The notes: generated by a model not told the origin, from the sequence alone. Counted from the stretch's first letter, positions 15,436 through 23,873 are shown. The stretch: 64,000 nt of DNA from CAYJEQ01 sp964370185 (GCA_964370185.1 CAYJIJ010000001.1:1-64000), one strand, 5' to 3'. Made by a program: numbers and translations.

Positions 15436-17273
15436 TAAAAACAACCTCCTTCTATCGCACTACTTGCTCCGCAATTCTTACATCCCTCTTTGCAGTTAGG
15501 TGTGGTTTTGCTCTGCCTTGCAAGCTCGCTTTCTTGTATTAAATAACGCTTGCTCACCAGATAATTAAGGTGCTCCCAAGGCATTATTTCGGTGTATTCC
15601 CTTTTTCTTGAAGTGTAGAAATTTATATCAATTCCCACTTCTTCTATCGCTTCACGCCAACGCTCATAGGAAAAATGCTCGCTCCAACCATCAAGCGTTG
15701 CGCCCTTTTTCCATACAGCTTCAATAAGCGGCGACAATCTTCTATCCCCTCTTGCTAAAAGCCCCTCAAGTATGGAGGTTTTGCTGTCGTGATAGCTTAT
15801 GGACACTTTTTTACTGCGTCTGCTATCGAGAAGCAGTCTTTGCTTGGCTTTAAATTCCTCTTCGGTGGATTGTGCATCAAATTGGAATGGAGTATATGGT
15901 TTTGGCACAAAACATGCCACGCTGATATTAACATTCACACCCTTGCCCTTTGGTCTGTCGGGCATTTGATAGAATGCATCCACCACTTTTTGTGCAAGCT
16001 CATTAATACCGATTATATCTTCATCCGTTTCGGTGGGAAGCCCCATCATGAAGTATAGTTTCATAGAAGTGTAGCCGTTTCTAAATGCGGTGAGGGCGGT
16101 ATTTATCACATTTTCTTCGGTGATATTTTTATTTATAACATCTCTTAGCCTCTGTGTGCCTGCTTCGGGTGCAAATGTAAGCCCCGATTTTCTCACACGG
16201 CTAATCTTTTCTGCAAGCTCGTCCGAAAAATTATCAACACGCATTGAAGGCAGTGATAAATTAATTTTCTCCGCCTCCGACCAGTCAATCATACTATCGA
16301 GCAAGGGCTCAATTTCGCTGTAATCGGATGTGGAAAGCGAAGTGAGTGACACTTCCTCATAACCGGTGTTTGCGCAGATGCTTTTTGCATCTTTTACAAT
16401 TGTATCAAAATGCTTTTCTCTAACAGGGCGATAAATAAACCCTGCCTGACAAAATCTACATCCCCTGACACATCCCCTAAAGAGCTCCGTCATGGCTCTG
16501 TCGTGCACTATGTCGCTATATGGCACTATAAATGTATCTGGGTAAAACACCTTGTCCATGTCTTTTATAATGCGTTTTTTAACAGTCTGAGGAGCACCCT
16601 CCTTTGGAATTACCGATTTTACTGTGCCGTCTTCATTGTATTCGATATCGTATAGTGAGGGTACATAAACCCCCTCAATCTGTGCGGCTCGCTTTAAAAA
16701 TTCGGCTTTGGATGTGCCCTCTTCCTTACATTTGCGGTAAAGGTTTATTATGTCTAAGTTTAGCTCCTCGCCTTCGCCAAGGGCAAATAGGTCTATAAAA
16801 TCAGCTATCGGCTCGGGATTGCACGCAGAGGGGCCACCTGCCATAATAATAGGAGAAAGCTCATTCCTCTCATTGCTGTGTATGGGAATTCCTGCGAGAT
16901 TTAGCATATTTAAAATAGCGGTGTAGCTCATTTCGTATTGCAGAGTAAATCCGATTATATCAAAATCGGATAGTGGGTCAAGGCTTTCAAGTGCGTAAAG
17001 CGGTATGTTTTCTTTGCGCATTTCAGCTTCCATGTCCGCGGCTGGGGCGAATACTCTTTCACACCATATGTCGTCATAGCTATTTTTTAGGCTATAAAGT
17101 ATTTTCATGCCAAGGTGAGACATCCCCACTTCGTACAAATCGGGAAAGCACATTGCATATCTAATCATATTCGGCGATAGCTTTTTCACCACACTGCCAA
17201 GCTCTCCCCCTGTGTAGCGTGAGGGTTTTTGCACTCGCATAAGTATTTTATCAAGCGATTTAAGTTCCATCAT
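15435..17273 (-). CDS. TIGR03960 family B12-binding-domain radical SAM protein
   Basis: 612 residues. The N-terminal part resembles a cobalamin-binding domain (YEVGMSHLGMKILY region). The radical SAM core carries the cluster motif GCVRGCRFCQAGF (CxxxCxxC), with ligands around residues 270-280, and a downstream TFAPEAGTQRLRDVINK segment typical of the family. It probably modifies RNA together with the TIGR03936 protein, whose start overlaps its stop. It begins with tandem ATGs behind AAAGGA; either is possible. It follows the SpoIVFB-like gene by 75 bases, the usual clostridial neighbourhood. Confidence 0.9.
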   Translation of the reverse strand: MMELKSLDKILMRVQKPSRYTGGELGSVVKKLSPNMIRYAMCFPDLYEVGMSHLGMKILYSLKNSYDDIWCERVFAPAADMEAEMRKENIPLYALESLDPLSDFDIIGFTLQYEMSYTAILNMLNLAGIPIHSNERNELSPIIMAGGPSACNPEPIADFIDLFALGEGEELNLDIINLYRKCKEEGTSKAEFLKRAAQIEGVYVPSLYDIEYNEDGTVKSVIPKEGAPQTVKKRIIKDMDKVFYPDTFIVPYSDIVHDRAMTELFRGCVRGCRFCQAGFIYRPVREKHFDTIVKDAKSICANTGYEEVSLTSLSTSDYSEIEPLLDSMIDWSEAEKINLSLPSMRVDNFSDELAEKISRVRKSGLTFAPEAGTQRLRDVINKNITEENVINTALTAFRNGYTSMKLYFMMGLPTETDEDIIGINELAQKVVDAFYQMPDRPKGKGVNVNISVACFVPKPYTPFQFDAQSTEEEFKAKQRLLLDSRRSKKVSISYHDSKTSILEGLLARGDRRLSPLIEAVWKKGATLDGWSEHFSYERWREAIEEVGIDINFYTSRKREYTEIMPWEHLNYLVSKRYLIQESELARQSKTTPNCKEGCKNCGASSAIEGGCF

Positions 17274-17348
17274 ATATTCCTTTCTCGGAGAATATCAAAA
17301 AATGTTTTACAGTTCATGATACTACAAATCATAGGAATTTACAATAGT

Positions 17349-17936
17349 TTAGTAGCTGTTTTTTCCCTTTCTTATAGATAAAAGCAATGCGATGGACACC
17401 GCAATTAAGCTAAAATTTCCATTAGTTATAAATAATAGAAATATCCCGAACAAAAAAAGAATTAAAATAAATATATATGAAACTGAAATAACTACTTTTT
17501 CCACTGCATAAATGGGCAATGCTTTAATCAGCAAGCATTTAATCAAATTGCCGCCGTCAAGCCCTGATATTGGTAGTAGATGGAAAATTCCAAGTGTTAG
17601 ATTTGCGGCGGAGAAATATTCATTTCTAAAGCAGTAAAATGATATAGCTGCCGCTATTATATTTGCCGCTGGCCCCGATATGTGTATGAAAACGCTTTCG
17701 GTAAGTGAAGTATTTAGCTCATGTGTTTTTATATCTATACCGATGGCGGAAAAAACAATTTTATCCACTTGTTTCCCACTGAAAATAAATGCAAGCAAAT
17801 GCCCACATTCGTGAATAAATATTCCCGTGAGTATATAGGGCATAATGCTGTCATTATCAAAAAGCAAAAAAATCATTATCAGTGCACAAAAATAGAAAGA
17901 AAGCCTTATTTTAAAGCCTAAGATAGCAAAATCCAT
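17349..17936 (-). CDS. spoIVFB: M50 site-2 membrane metalloprotease, SpoIVFB-like
   Basis: 195 residues, mostly membrane helices. The zinc motif HECGH (His42, Glu43, His46) lies in the second helix. The third ligand is the Asp of LPISGLDGG (about 127), as in SpoIVFB and other intramembrane proteases. In sporulation SpoIVFB cleaves pro-sigma-K in the mother cell after release from SpoIVFA/BofA inhibition. The gene directly follows an M23-domain protein 34 bases away, matching the spoIVFA-spoIVFB order. The symbol is by context and motif. It lacks a CBS domain, as does SpoIVFB. Confidence 0.82.
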   Translation of the reverse strand: MDFAILGFKIRLSFYFCALIMIFLLFDNDSIMPYILTGIFIHECGHLLAFIFSGKQVDKIVFSAIGIDIKTHELNTSLTESVFIHISGPAANIIAAAISFYCFRNEYFSAANLTLGIFHLLPISGLDGGNLIKCLLIKALPIYAVEKVVISVSYIFILILFLFGIFLLFITNGNFSLIAVSIALLLSIRKGKNSY

Positions 17937-17970
17937 TATATCCCCTTAAAAATTTTATTGATACATGTAA

Positions 17971-18714
17971 TTAAAAAGAATAAATCCAAGCAGGATTATA
18001 TGATATATCGTTAAAAAGTATCTCAAAATGCAGATGGGGGCCTGTTGAATAACCTGTGGAGCCGACTGTTGCTATCCTCTCCCCCTTGCGAATAACAGCA
18101 CCCGTCTTTGCAATAATTTCATCGCAATGTGCATAGTAACTGCTGATGCCGTTTCCATGGTCTAAAAGTATGTAGTTTCCATATATCATATCCTCTCCCA
18201 CATTAGATACAATTGCTGGAAGTGCGGCATATATTGCACTGCCCTCTTTTGCGGCAATATCAATTCCTCGATGGAAATCAGGGGTATCGGTGATGGGATT
18301 GTTTCTCATGCCATAGGGAGAAGTAACTATACCACTTAGTGGCACGGCAGGTGATTGGGACAAAATAATAGGTGCAAGACTGCTTTTAACAGGAACTTGC
18401 ACCTTGCTTTCACTACCTATTTGCATAAATGGGTTAAACCCACCCATGCCTCCCTCAACAGTCATTATATCAAGTATCGGTGAAATATAATCATAATTGT
18501 ATACACTTACATCTTGATGAGTACTTTCAGTAGGGATTATTTCTTCCATGTAATCTTTAAGCCACTCAGTATCAAAAGCTCCAAAAAAATTATTTACATA
18601 TATACCTATGAATAATATGCTCACTAAAAAAATTTGATAAATCATAATATTGTAGATGCAATCACCTAATCTTTTTCCACGTGCGTACTGTATTTTCTTT
18701 TTTTTTGCCATCAT
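17971..18714 (-). CDS. spoIVFA: Membrane-anchored M23 peptidase-like protein, SpoIVFA-like
   Basis: About 247 residues: a basic N-terminus (AKKKKIQYARGKR), one membrane helix (MIYQIFLVSILFIGIYV), a spacer, and a C-terminal LytM/M23 domain with HRGIDIA, YYAHCDEI and GPHLHFE. In this position it is probably SpoIVFA, which tethers and inhibits SpoIVFB, although the zinc ligands look intact so real peptidase activity is possible. The upstream ATGs abut AAAGGA; the double ATG 9 bases on (18714) is preferred. A SpoIIQ-like role cannot be excluded. Confidence 0.72.
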   Translation of the reverse strand: MMAKKKKIQYARGKRLGDCIYNIMIYQIFLVSILFIGIYVNNFFGAFDTEWLKDYMEEIIPTESTHQDVSVYNYDYISPILDIMTVEGGMGGFNPFMQIGSESKVQVPVKSSLAPIILSQSPAVPLSGIVTSPYGMRNNPITDTPDFHRGIDIAAKEGSAIYAALPAIVSNVGEDMIYGNYILLDHGNGISSYYAHCDEIIAKTGAVIRKGERIATVGSTGYSTGPHLHFEILFNDISYNPAWIYSF

Positions 18715-18752
18715 TATTGCCATTCCTTTCTGTAAAAGGCACAAAACGAGCG

Positions 18753-18783
18753 ATGTATGCAGTCATAATTGCACCGTTTATTC
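18753..18783 (-). promoter_or_regulatory. Sigma-E-like sporulation promoter before spoIVFA
   Basis: On the minus strand GCATACAT (18760-18753) matches the sigma-E -10 GCATACANT closely. GAATAAA lies 16-17 bases upstream as a weaker -35. It is about 40 bases from the spoIVFA start. spoIVF operons are sigma-E controlled in Bacillus, which makes this plausible. Confidence 0.35.
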
Positions 18784-18955
18784 AGCTTTGATAAAAAAGG
18801 GAAACGTAATTTTAGACTTTTCTCCACTCTTTTTTATATTCTATTCGCATGGAAGGCAGTTTATGATAACAATATATTTTGGGCTTTAAAAGTTTGCTGA
18901 GAAATATTATATTATATTATGCTTTTATTATTCATTAAGCGGCAGTTTTCTGACA

Positions 18956-18989
18956 ACAAAAAAGGCTTACCAAAAAAGGTAAGCCTTTA
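18956..18989 (-). terminator. Terminator of ptsH
   Basis: On the minus strand AAAGGCTTACC and GGTAAGCCTTT form a perfect 11-bp stem with a 6-base loop, followed by a T-rich tail. It is 20 bases past the ptsH stop. Confidence 0.85.
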
Positions 18990-19008
18990 GAAGATTTAAT
19001 ATTAATTA

Positions 19009-19272
19009 TTACTCTGCAAATCCTGATTCTACAAGTCTTACCAGACTGTCAACAGCTTGCTCTTCATCTGCACCGTCTGCAATAATTTTAATTGTAGTAC
19101 CGCCCACAATTCCGAGTGAAAGCACACCCAATAAGCTCTTTGCATTTACTCTGCGCTCTTCTTTTTCAACCCAAATTGAAGACTTAAACTCATTGGATTT
19201 CTGAATAAAAAATGTAGCTGGACGTGCATGTAGACCTACTTGATTTTTTACAGATACTTCTTTAACAAACAT
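19009..19272 (-). CDS. ptsH: Phosphocarrier protein HPr
   Basis: 87 residues. His15 in GLHARPA accepts phosphate from enzyme I and passes it to sugar-specific EII proteins. Ser46 in NAKSLLGVLSL is the HPr kinase site that turns HPr-Ser-P into the CcpA corepressor in Firmicutes. With His15 present it is HPr and not Crh. ptsI is not adjacent; the gene stands alone with its own terminator. The ribosome site is AGGAGAAG, about 6 bases before the ATG. The leader upstream is unusual: a tandem duplication of a promoter-plus-hairpin module. Confidence 0.96.
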   Translation of the reverse strand: MFVKEVSVKNQVGLHARPATFFIQKSNEFKSSIWVEKEERRVNAKSLLGVLSLGIVGGTTIKIIADGADEEQAVDSLVRLVESGFAE

Positions 19273-19341
19273 AATACACTTCTCCTATTCAAAATGATCT
19301 ATTTTCGTATGTGTGATTGTTTAAACTAAGCTTATTTAAAT

Positions 19342-19608
19342 ATATGATCTGCCATCACTTTCGGTTGCCATGAAATGGCGAGAAAGTGGGCATAAAATAT
19401 AATAAACACTTTTTTTACTAATTAATTCGCTATTAGTAAGTTATTCTTGTGTTTATCATATCATAAATTTGAAAAATTTGTGATATGATTTGCCATCACT
19501 TTCGGTTGCCATGAAATGGCGAGAAAGTGGGCATAAAATATAATAAACACTTTTTTTACTAATTAATTCGCTATTAGTAAGTATGCTTGTGTTTATTATA
19601 TCATATAG
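19342..19608 (-). repeat. Two tandem copies of a ~125-bp promoter/leader module before ptsH
   Basis: Copy 1 (about 19342-19466) and copy 2 (about 19483-19608) repeat with a 141-base period. Ninety bases (19351-19440 and 19492-19581) are identical; the flank differs by a one-base indel and a few changes. Each copy has, read on the minus strand, a -10-like box, an inverted repeat of TTACTAAT with ATTAGTAA nested between AAACAC and GTGTTT, and a second hairpin (CACTTTC...GAAAGTG enclosing GCCAT...ATGGC). The copies would form most of a 300-base leader of ptsH. Confidence 0.85.
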
Positions 19609-19622
19609 ATGTCTACCGTCAA
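19595..19622 (-). promoter_or_regulatory. Promoter for ptsH at the distal edge of the tandem repeat
   Basis: On the minus strand TTGACG (19622-19617), a 16-base spacer and TATAAT (19600-19595) with TG one base before it. Transcription would start near 19588 and run through both repeat copies to ptsH. Copy 1 carries a similar TGATATGAT box without a clear -35. Confidence 0.65.
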
Positions 19623-19762
19623 TCGCGACAGAGCTATTTGTATACTTTTTTCGCTAATTTTCTGCGAGATTTACAACTTTTTACACAGAATATTGCACAA
19701 TTTTGTGAATTACTTCTATATATTTATTACAATTAAAGTTGTATATGGAATAAGGCGTATAT

Positions 19763-19836
19763 TATCAATGTCCACATGTCAAGAACATTCTCCCTTATAT
19801 AGCATCAATGTCCACAAATGGAGAACATTTGCCCTT
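19763..19836 (-). repeat. Pair of ~34-bp direct repeats with internal dyads
   Basis: ATCAATGTCCACA recurs at 19764 and 19804 (period 40), each followed after a few bases by AGAACATT and CCCTTA. Within each copy AATGT and ACATT form a dyad. They sit about 140 bases upstream of the ptsH promoter and downstream of the DUF554 gene. They look like paired operator sites or short terminators. No gene is visible in the rest of 19623-19904. Confidence 0.55.
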
Positions 19837-19904
19837 AAATTACTCCAATGATTTGGATGTGAAAAATGTGTAGCAATATCACACTTCTTAAGGTGTGCTC
19901 TCGC

Positions 19905-20615
19905 TTATGGCATTATCACTGCATATATAATAGGAATTAGTAAAGCTGGCAACAGGTTTGCTGTTTTAATCTTTGTGTCGAAAAGAAAATTCAGTCCTAT
20001 TGTAATAACAAGCGCATATCCCACCATGGTTATATTATCGAGGAGTTCTCCTTTAAGCAGTGGCGAAAGATAGCTTGCACTGAGTGAAATTGCACCTTGA
20101 TATAAAAATACAGGTATAGCGGAAAAAAGCACCCCTATTCCAAGAGAAGAAGCAAGTATAATTGATACGACAAAGTCGAGGGTACTCTTTACTATCAGCA
20201 CACTGCTATCCCCTGTAAGGCCATCATTTAGCGCTCCGATAATAGCCATTGCACCTATTGCAAAGATAAGCGTAGCAGAGACAAACCCTTTAGCAAATCC
20301 ATCCGCCTTTAGTTTTACCTCTATTCGCTTTGCAGTGTCATTGAGGCGTTTATCTATGTCTATTACTTCGCCTAAAGCCGCACCTACTACAAGGCTAATA
20401 AGGAGTAGAAGCCCGCCGTTGTCCGAGACTCTGCCTGTTTCGGTATTAACTATAAGCATTGAAGCAAGCATTCCGTTTGCACCTATTACTATAACTGCAA
20501 GTCCCTGCATCGACATTATAGAGCGCTCCACTCTTTCGGGAATGCCATTTTTTATGAGCAATCCAATAAGTCCGCCTATAATTATTGCAGCAAAATTTAC
20601 TATACTACCTATCAT
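19905..20615 (-). CDS. DUF554 family membrane protein
   Basis: About 236 residues with six to seven hydrophobic segments and the family's GSIVNFAAIIIGGLIG start, GANGML and FAIGAMAIIGALNDGLTGD (YdfK/YqgA-like). The function of the family is not established; a transporter role is a guess. The ATG at 20615 has GAGGTGG a few bases upstream and overlaps the end of trmD by 11 bases, implying coupled translation. It takes the place where rplS (L19) normally follows trmD. Confidence 0.88.
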   Translation of the reverse strand: MIGSIVNFAAIIIGGLIGLLIKNGIPERVERSIMSMQGLAVIVIGANGMLASMLIVNTETGRVSDNGGLLLLISLVVGAALGEVIDIDKRLNDTAKRIEVKLKADGFAKGFVSATLIFAIGAMAIIGALNDGLTGDSSVLIVKSTLDFVVSIILASSLGIGVLFSAIPVFLYQGAISLSASYLSPLLKGELLDNITMVGYALVITIGLNFLFDTKIKTANLLPALLIPIIYAVIMP

Positions 20616-21360
20616 TTTCCACCTCGTCATCACTATTTCTTAGTGACTTAATGAAAATTATGTCCTCCTTGCCAAGTACTGCATTACTTAGCATGTCAGG
20701 ACGCCTTTTATATGTTAATTCAATGGATTTTTCCCTGCGCCATTTTTCTATATTTGCATGGTGTCCGCTAAGAAGTATTTCGGGCACTTCCCTGCCCCTC
20801 CACTGAGGTGGGCGGGTGTAATGTGGATATTCAAGCAAACTGCTGTAATGGCTTTCTTCTGTAAAGCAGACACTGTCCGATAGCACCCCATCACAAAGTC
20901 TTCCCACTGCATCCACAAGCACAAGCGCCGCCATTTCACCACCTGTGAGTACATAATCACCTATGCTAATCTCCACATCCACTATTTCATCAATCAGACG
21001 CTGGTCGACACCCTCATAATGTCCGCAAATAATGCAGATATTCTCTTCTTTTGAAAGTGCAATTGCCCTGCCTTGGTTTAGCACTTCGCCCTTTGGGGAC
21101 ATGTATATAGTGAGTGGTTTTGCGCCTATTTGACTGCATATTGCACTGTGGCAATCGTATATTGGCTGTGGTTGCATTAGCATACCCATGCCGCCGCCAT
21201 AGGGGGAATCATCCACTCTGCGATGCTTGTCCGTAGAATAGTCCCTGATATTGTGGCAATTAACCTCAATTTTTCCCGCTTTAATCGCCCTGCCTATTAT
21301 ACTTTCATTTACCACACTTTCACACATTTCAGGAAAGAGTGTGAGTATATCAATCCTCAT
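20605..21360 (-). CDS. trmD: tRNA (guanine-N1-)-methyltransferase
   Basis: Methylates G37 next to the anticodon of tRNAs reading CNN/GNN codons, using SAM bound in the trefoil knot; this prevents +1 frameshifting. MRIDILTLFPEMC, SPYGGGMGMLMQP, CGHYEGVDQRLIDE and the knot segment ISIGDYVLTGGEMAALVLVD are all present. 251 residues is normal. The start overlaps the end of rimM by 11 bases. The operon is ylxM-ffh-rpsP-khpA-rimM-trmD. Confidence 0.97.
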   Translation of the reverse strand: MRIDILTLFPEMCESVVNESIIGRAIKAGKIEVNCHNIRDYSTDKHRRVDDSPYGGGMGMLMQPQPIYDCHSAICSQIGAKPLTIYMSPKGEVLNQGRAIALSKEENICIICGHYEGVDQRLIDEIVDVEISIGDYVLTGGEMAALVLVDAVGRLCDGVLSDSVCFTEESHYSSLLEYPHYTRPPQWRGREVPEILLSGHHANIEKWRREKSIELTYKRRPDMLSNAVLGKEDIIFIKSLRNSDDEVENDR

Positions 21361-21859
21361 CGAAAAGACCCTCCAGTGGGCGTATTTTCATCGTTTGTTC
21401 ACTTATGTTTATATCTATAATAACCTGTGGTATTGCAGGAATTAAAAGCTCTTTGCCAAGCTCAGTTTTTATGTGGTAGACATCATTAGCACCTGTCTTG
21501 CTCACATCGCTTATCTCGCCGTAGAGCTCGCCACTCTCGGCATCTATCACCCGAAGCCCAACTATATCCTGTATGAAGTGCTCACCCTCCTGCATGGTAA
21601 TTTCGTCCCTGTCGGCATAGAGTATTTTTCCTCTGAGTTTATTTGCTTCATCCATGCCCTCTACTCCATCTATCTTTAAAAGTGCAATATTTTTATTTAG
21701 TCTGGAGGATTTTACCTTAACGGGGGTGGCACCCTTGTCAAAATAAAGCACTTTAAAGTCAAGGATGAATTCCGGCTCATCCGCCCAAACTTGCACCTTT
21801 ACTTCGCCTTTTATTCCATGTGTGGACACTATTTTTCCACATTCAAGATATTTTTTCAT
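21350..21859 (-). CDS. rimM: 16S rRNA processing protein RimM
   Basis: Binds S19 and helps maturation of the 30S head. The N-terminal beta-barrel begins MKKYLECGKIVSTHGIKGEVKVQVW. The PRC-barrel half contains DIVGLRVIDAESGELYGEISDV and the end ELLIPAIPQVIIDINI. About 169 residues. The ATG at 21859, with AGGTGA 5 bases upstream, is preferred to the GTG three codons earlier that is part of that ribosome site. A hairpin separates it from khpA. Confidence 0.95.
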   Translation of the reverse strand: MKKYLECGKIVSTHGIKGEVKVQVWADEPEFILDFKVLYFDKGATPVKVKSSRLNKNIALLKIDGVEGMDEANKLRGKILYADRDEITMQEGEHFIQDIVGLRVIDAESGELYGEISDVSKTGANDVYHIKTELGKELLIPAIPQVIIDINISEQTMKIRPLEGLFDED

Positions 21860-21937
21860 ATATATCACCTAATCTAAGATTATTTATTTTCATAATTATT
21901 TTGAGCATTCTGCTAATTTCAGACTGATACAATGTTT

Positions 21938-21963
21938 AAAAGCCGCTCAATGAACGGCTTTTT
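21938..21963 (-). terminator. Hairpin with T-run between khpA and rimM
   Basis: On the minus strand AAAAGCCG and CGGCTTTT (with extra TCA/TGA pairing) form a compact stem with T-run. It may partly terminate after khpA so that rimM-trmD are made at lower level than rpsP, a common arrangement in this operon. Confidence 0.7.
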
Positions 21964-21974
21964 GTCAGTATTTG

Positions 21975-22205
21975 TCAGTCAATTTCGACAGCAACTTTTG
22001 TATGCTGTGTATTTGCGGATTTAACTACGGTGCGTATAGCCTTTGCAATTTTCCCTTGCTTGCCTATTACACATCCCATATCCTCTTGGGCAACATGAAG
22101 ATGGTACACAACCGTACCGTCCTCTGCTGGTTCATCCACAGTAACTGAGATTGCCTCTTTATCATTTACAAGGCCCTTGGTAATCGAAATAATTAGTTCT
22201 TTCAT
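21975..22205 (-). CDS. khpA: KH-domain RNA-binding protein KhpA
   Basis: 76 residues, a single KH domain with the GxxG loop in VIGKQGKIAKAIRTVVKS. KhpA partners KhpB (Jag/EloR) and binds RNA, affecting cell division and wall growth. It is commonly encoded right after rpsP, as here (24 bases away). The ATG follows AAAGAGAG. Length and motif are standard. Confidence 0.94.
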   Translation of the reverse strand: MKELIISITKGLVNDKEAISVTVDEPAEDGTVVYHLHVAQEDMGCVIGKQGKIAKAIRTVVKSANTQHTKVAVEID

Positions 22206-22229
22206 TCTTTAATCTCTCTTTCTTAGTGA

Positions 22230-22472
22230 TTAAAGCACATTGTTAGACTTAAGAATATCTCTAACAGTATCTGTTGGTTGTGCACCGTTGGATATCCATT
22301 TCTTAGCCTTTTCACCATCAATTTTCACTACTGCAGGTTGCTTAGTTGGATCATAGTAACCGATTTCTTCGATAAATCTACCATCCCTTGGGTAGCGAGA
22401 ATCTGCAACAACAATGCGGTAAAATGGAGCTTTTTTAGCACCCATGCGACGCAATCTTATTTTAACAGCCAT
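22230..22472 (-). CDS. rpsP: 30S ribosomal protein S16
   Basis: 80 residues beginning MAVKIRLRRMGAKKAPFYRIVVADSR in outline, with GRFIEEIGYYDP and KAKKWISNGAQPTDTV, all conserved in S16. It binds 16S rRNA in the 30S body. A perfect GGAGGTGA ribosome site precedes the ATG. It is the third gene of the ylxM-ffh operon, as in most Firmicutes. Confidence 0.97.
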   Translation of the reverse strand: MAVKIRLRRMGAKKAPFYRIVVADSRYPRDGRFIEEIGYYDPTKQPAVVKIDGEKAKKWISNGAQPTDTVRDILKSNNVL

Positions 22473-22529
22473 TAACTGTCACCTCCTATAAAATTATTTT
22501 TATTTATTCCACCGTCATGCGGTTAGAAG

Positions 22530-23873
22530 CTATTTTGTGAACATCCCAGGAGGCATAAATCTTCCTGCCCTTTTTCCTGTTGTCATTTTGTTCATCTGTT
22601 TCATCATCTTTTTCATTTGCTCAAACTGTCTGAGCACCTTATTTACATCTTCGACCCTCGTGCCGCTACCAGTCGCTATTCTGCGTTTTCTTGCAGGATT
22701 TATAAGCGATGGTTTTGCACGCTCTTTTTTAGTCATGGAATTTATAATTGCTTCTGTGCGTTTAAGCTCTTTTTCGCCCTGCTCCATTTCCTCATCCTTT
22801 AGCTTTGAGGCACCCGGTATCATGCTTACTATTGAGCTTATCGATCCCATTTTCCTTATTTGCTTCATCTGCTCGAGTAGATCATCAAGATCGAATTTGT
22901 TTTCCTGCATCTTTTTTGCAAGTGCTTCAGCTTCTTTTTCATCCACCGAGCTTTGCGCTTTTTCTATAAGTGAGAGCACATCGCCCATTCCAAGTATTCT
23001 TGAAGCCATTCTCTCGGGATGGAACACTTCGAGGTCATCAAGCTTTTCGCCCATACCGGCAAATTTAATCGGCTTACCTGTGACTGCTCTTACGGAAAGA
23101 GCCGCACCACCTCTTGTGTCGCCATCAAGCTTTGTGAGTATTACGCCATCAATTCCGAGCTCTTCATTGAATGTGCCTGCCGCATTTACAGCGTCCTGAC
23201 CAGTCATAGAGTCAAGCACTAAGAGTATTTCATTCGGGATTATCTCATCTTTAATGCTTCTGAGCTCTTGCATGAGGTTTTCATCTATATGAAGTCGGCC
23301 TGCGGTATCGACTATTACAATGTCGTTTCCGTAGTCCTTTGCGTGGTTTATCCCTTTTTTAGCAATCAATACGGGATCTGCCTGCCCCATTTCAAAAACA
23401 GGTACTCCTGCCTGTTCACCCACTACTTGTAGCTGTTTTATAGCCGCTGGGCGGTATACGTCACAAGCGATTAACAGCGGTCGCTTACCTTGCGTTTTAA
23501 ACATTTTTGCAAGCTTTGCACAGTGTGTGGTTTTACCTGCACCCTGAAGACCGCACATCATAATGATTGTGGGTATCTTTGAAGATATATTAAGCCTTGC
23601 CGACTCTCCGCCCATAAGTGCGGTCATCTCTTCATTTACTATCTTTATAACCTGCTGTGCAGGGGTAAGGCTTTCTAAAACCTCATTACCCACCGACTTT
23701 TCGGTTACTGTTTTAACAAAATCTTTTACTACCTTGTAGTTAACATCCGCTTCTAAAAGTGCTAAGCGGACTTCTTTCATCGCCTCTTTTACATCGGCTT
23801 CATTTAGTTTACCTTTTGACCTGAGGCGTTTAAATGCGGCACTCAGTTTATCCGAAAGGCTTTGAAACGCCAT
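22530..23873 (-). CDS. ffh: Signal recognition particle GTPase Ffh
   Basis: 447-residue SRP54 homologue that binds signal peptides at the ribosome and docks with FtsY. An N-domain helical bundle is followed by the G-domain with GLQGAGKTT near residue 107, DVYRPAA, DTAGRLH and TKLDGDTRGG. The C-terminal M-domain is Met-rich (QFEQMKKMMKQMNKMT) and binds 4.5S/SRP RNA and the signal sequence. The start ATG follows GGGAG. It lies 36 bases after ylxM. The SRP RNA gene itself was not found in the window. Confidence 0.97.
   Translation of the reverse strand: MAFQSLSDKLSAAFKRLRSKGKLNEADVKEAMKEVRLALLEADVNYKVVKDFVKTVTEKSVGNEVLESLTPAQQVIKIVNEEMTALMGGESARLNISSKIPTIIMMCGLQGAGKTTHCAKLAKMFKTQGKRPLLIACDVYRPAAIKQLQVVGEQAGVPVFEMGQADPVLIAKKGINHAKDYGNDIVIVDTAGRLHIDENLMQELRSIKDEIIPNEILLVLDSMTGQDAVNAAGTFNEELGIDGVILTKLDGDTRGGAALSVRAVTGKPIKFAGMGEKLDDLEVFHPERMASRILGMGDVLSLIEKAQSSVDEKEAEALAKKMQENKFDLDDLLEQMKQIRKMGSISSIVSMIPGASKLKDEEMEQGEKELKRTEAIINSMTKKERAKPSLINPARKRRIATGSGTRVEDVNKVLRQFEQMKKMMKQMNKMTTGKRAGRFMPPGMFTK

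Noticed and set aside
19342..19836. CRISPR-like repeats
   Set aside because: Only two copies of each repeat, very different unit lengths (about 125 and 34 bases), internal hairpins, no spacer pattern and no cas genes.
19609..19851. Possible 80-residue plus-strand protein in the ptsH upstream region
   Set aside because: The frame runs through the ptsH promoter and the 34-bp repeats, has no ribosome site, and its composition is that of AT-rich intergenic DNA.
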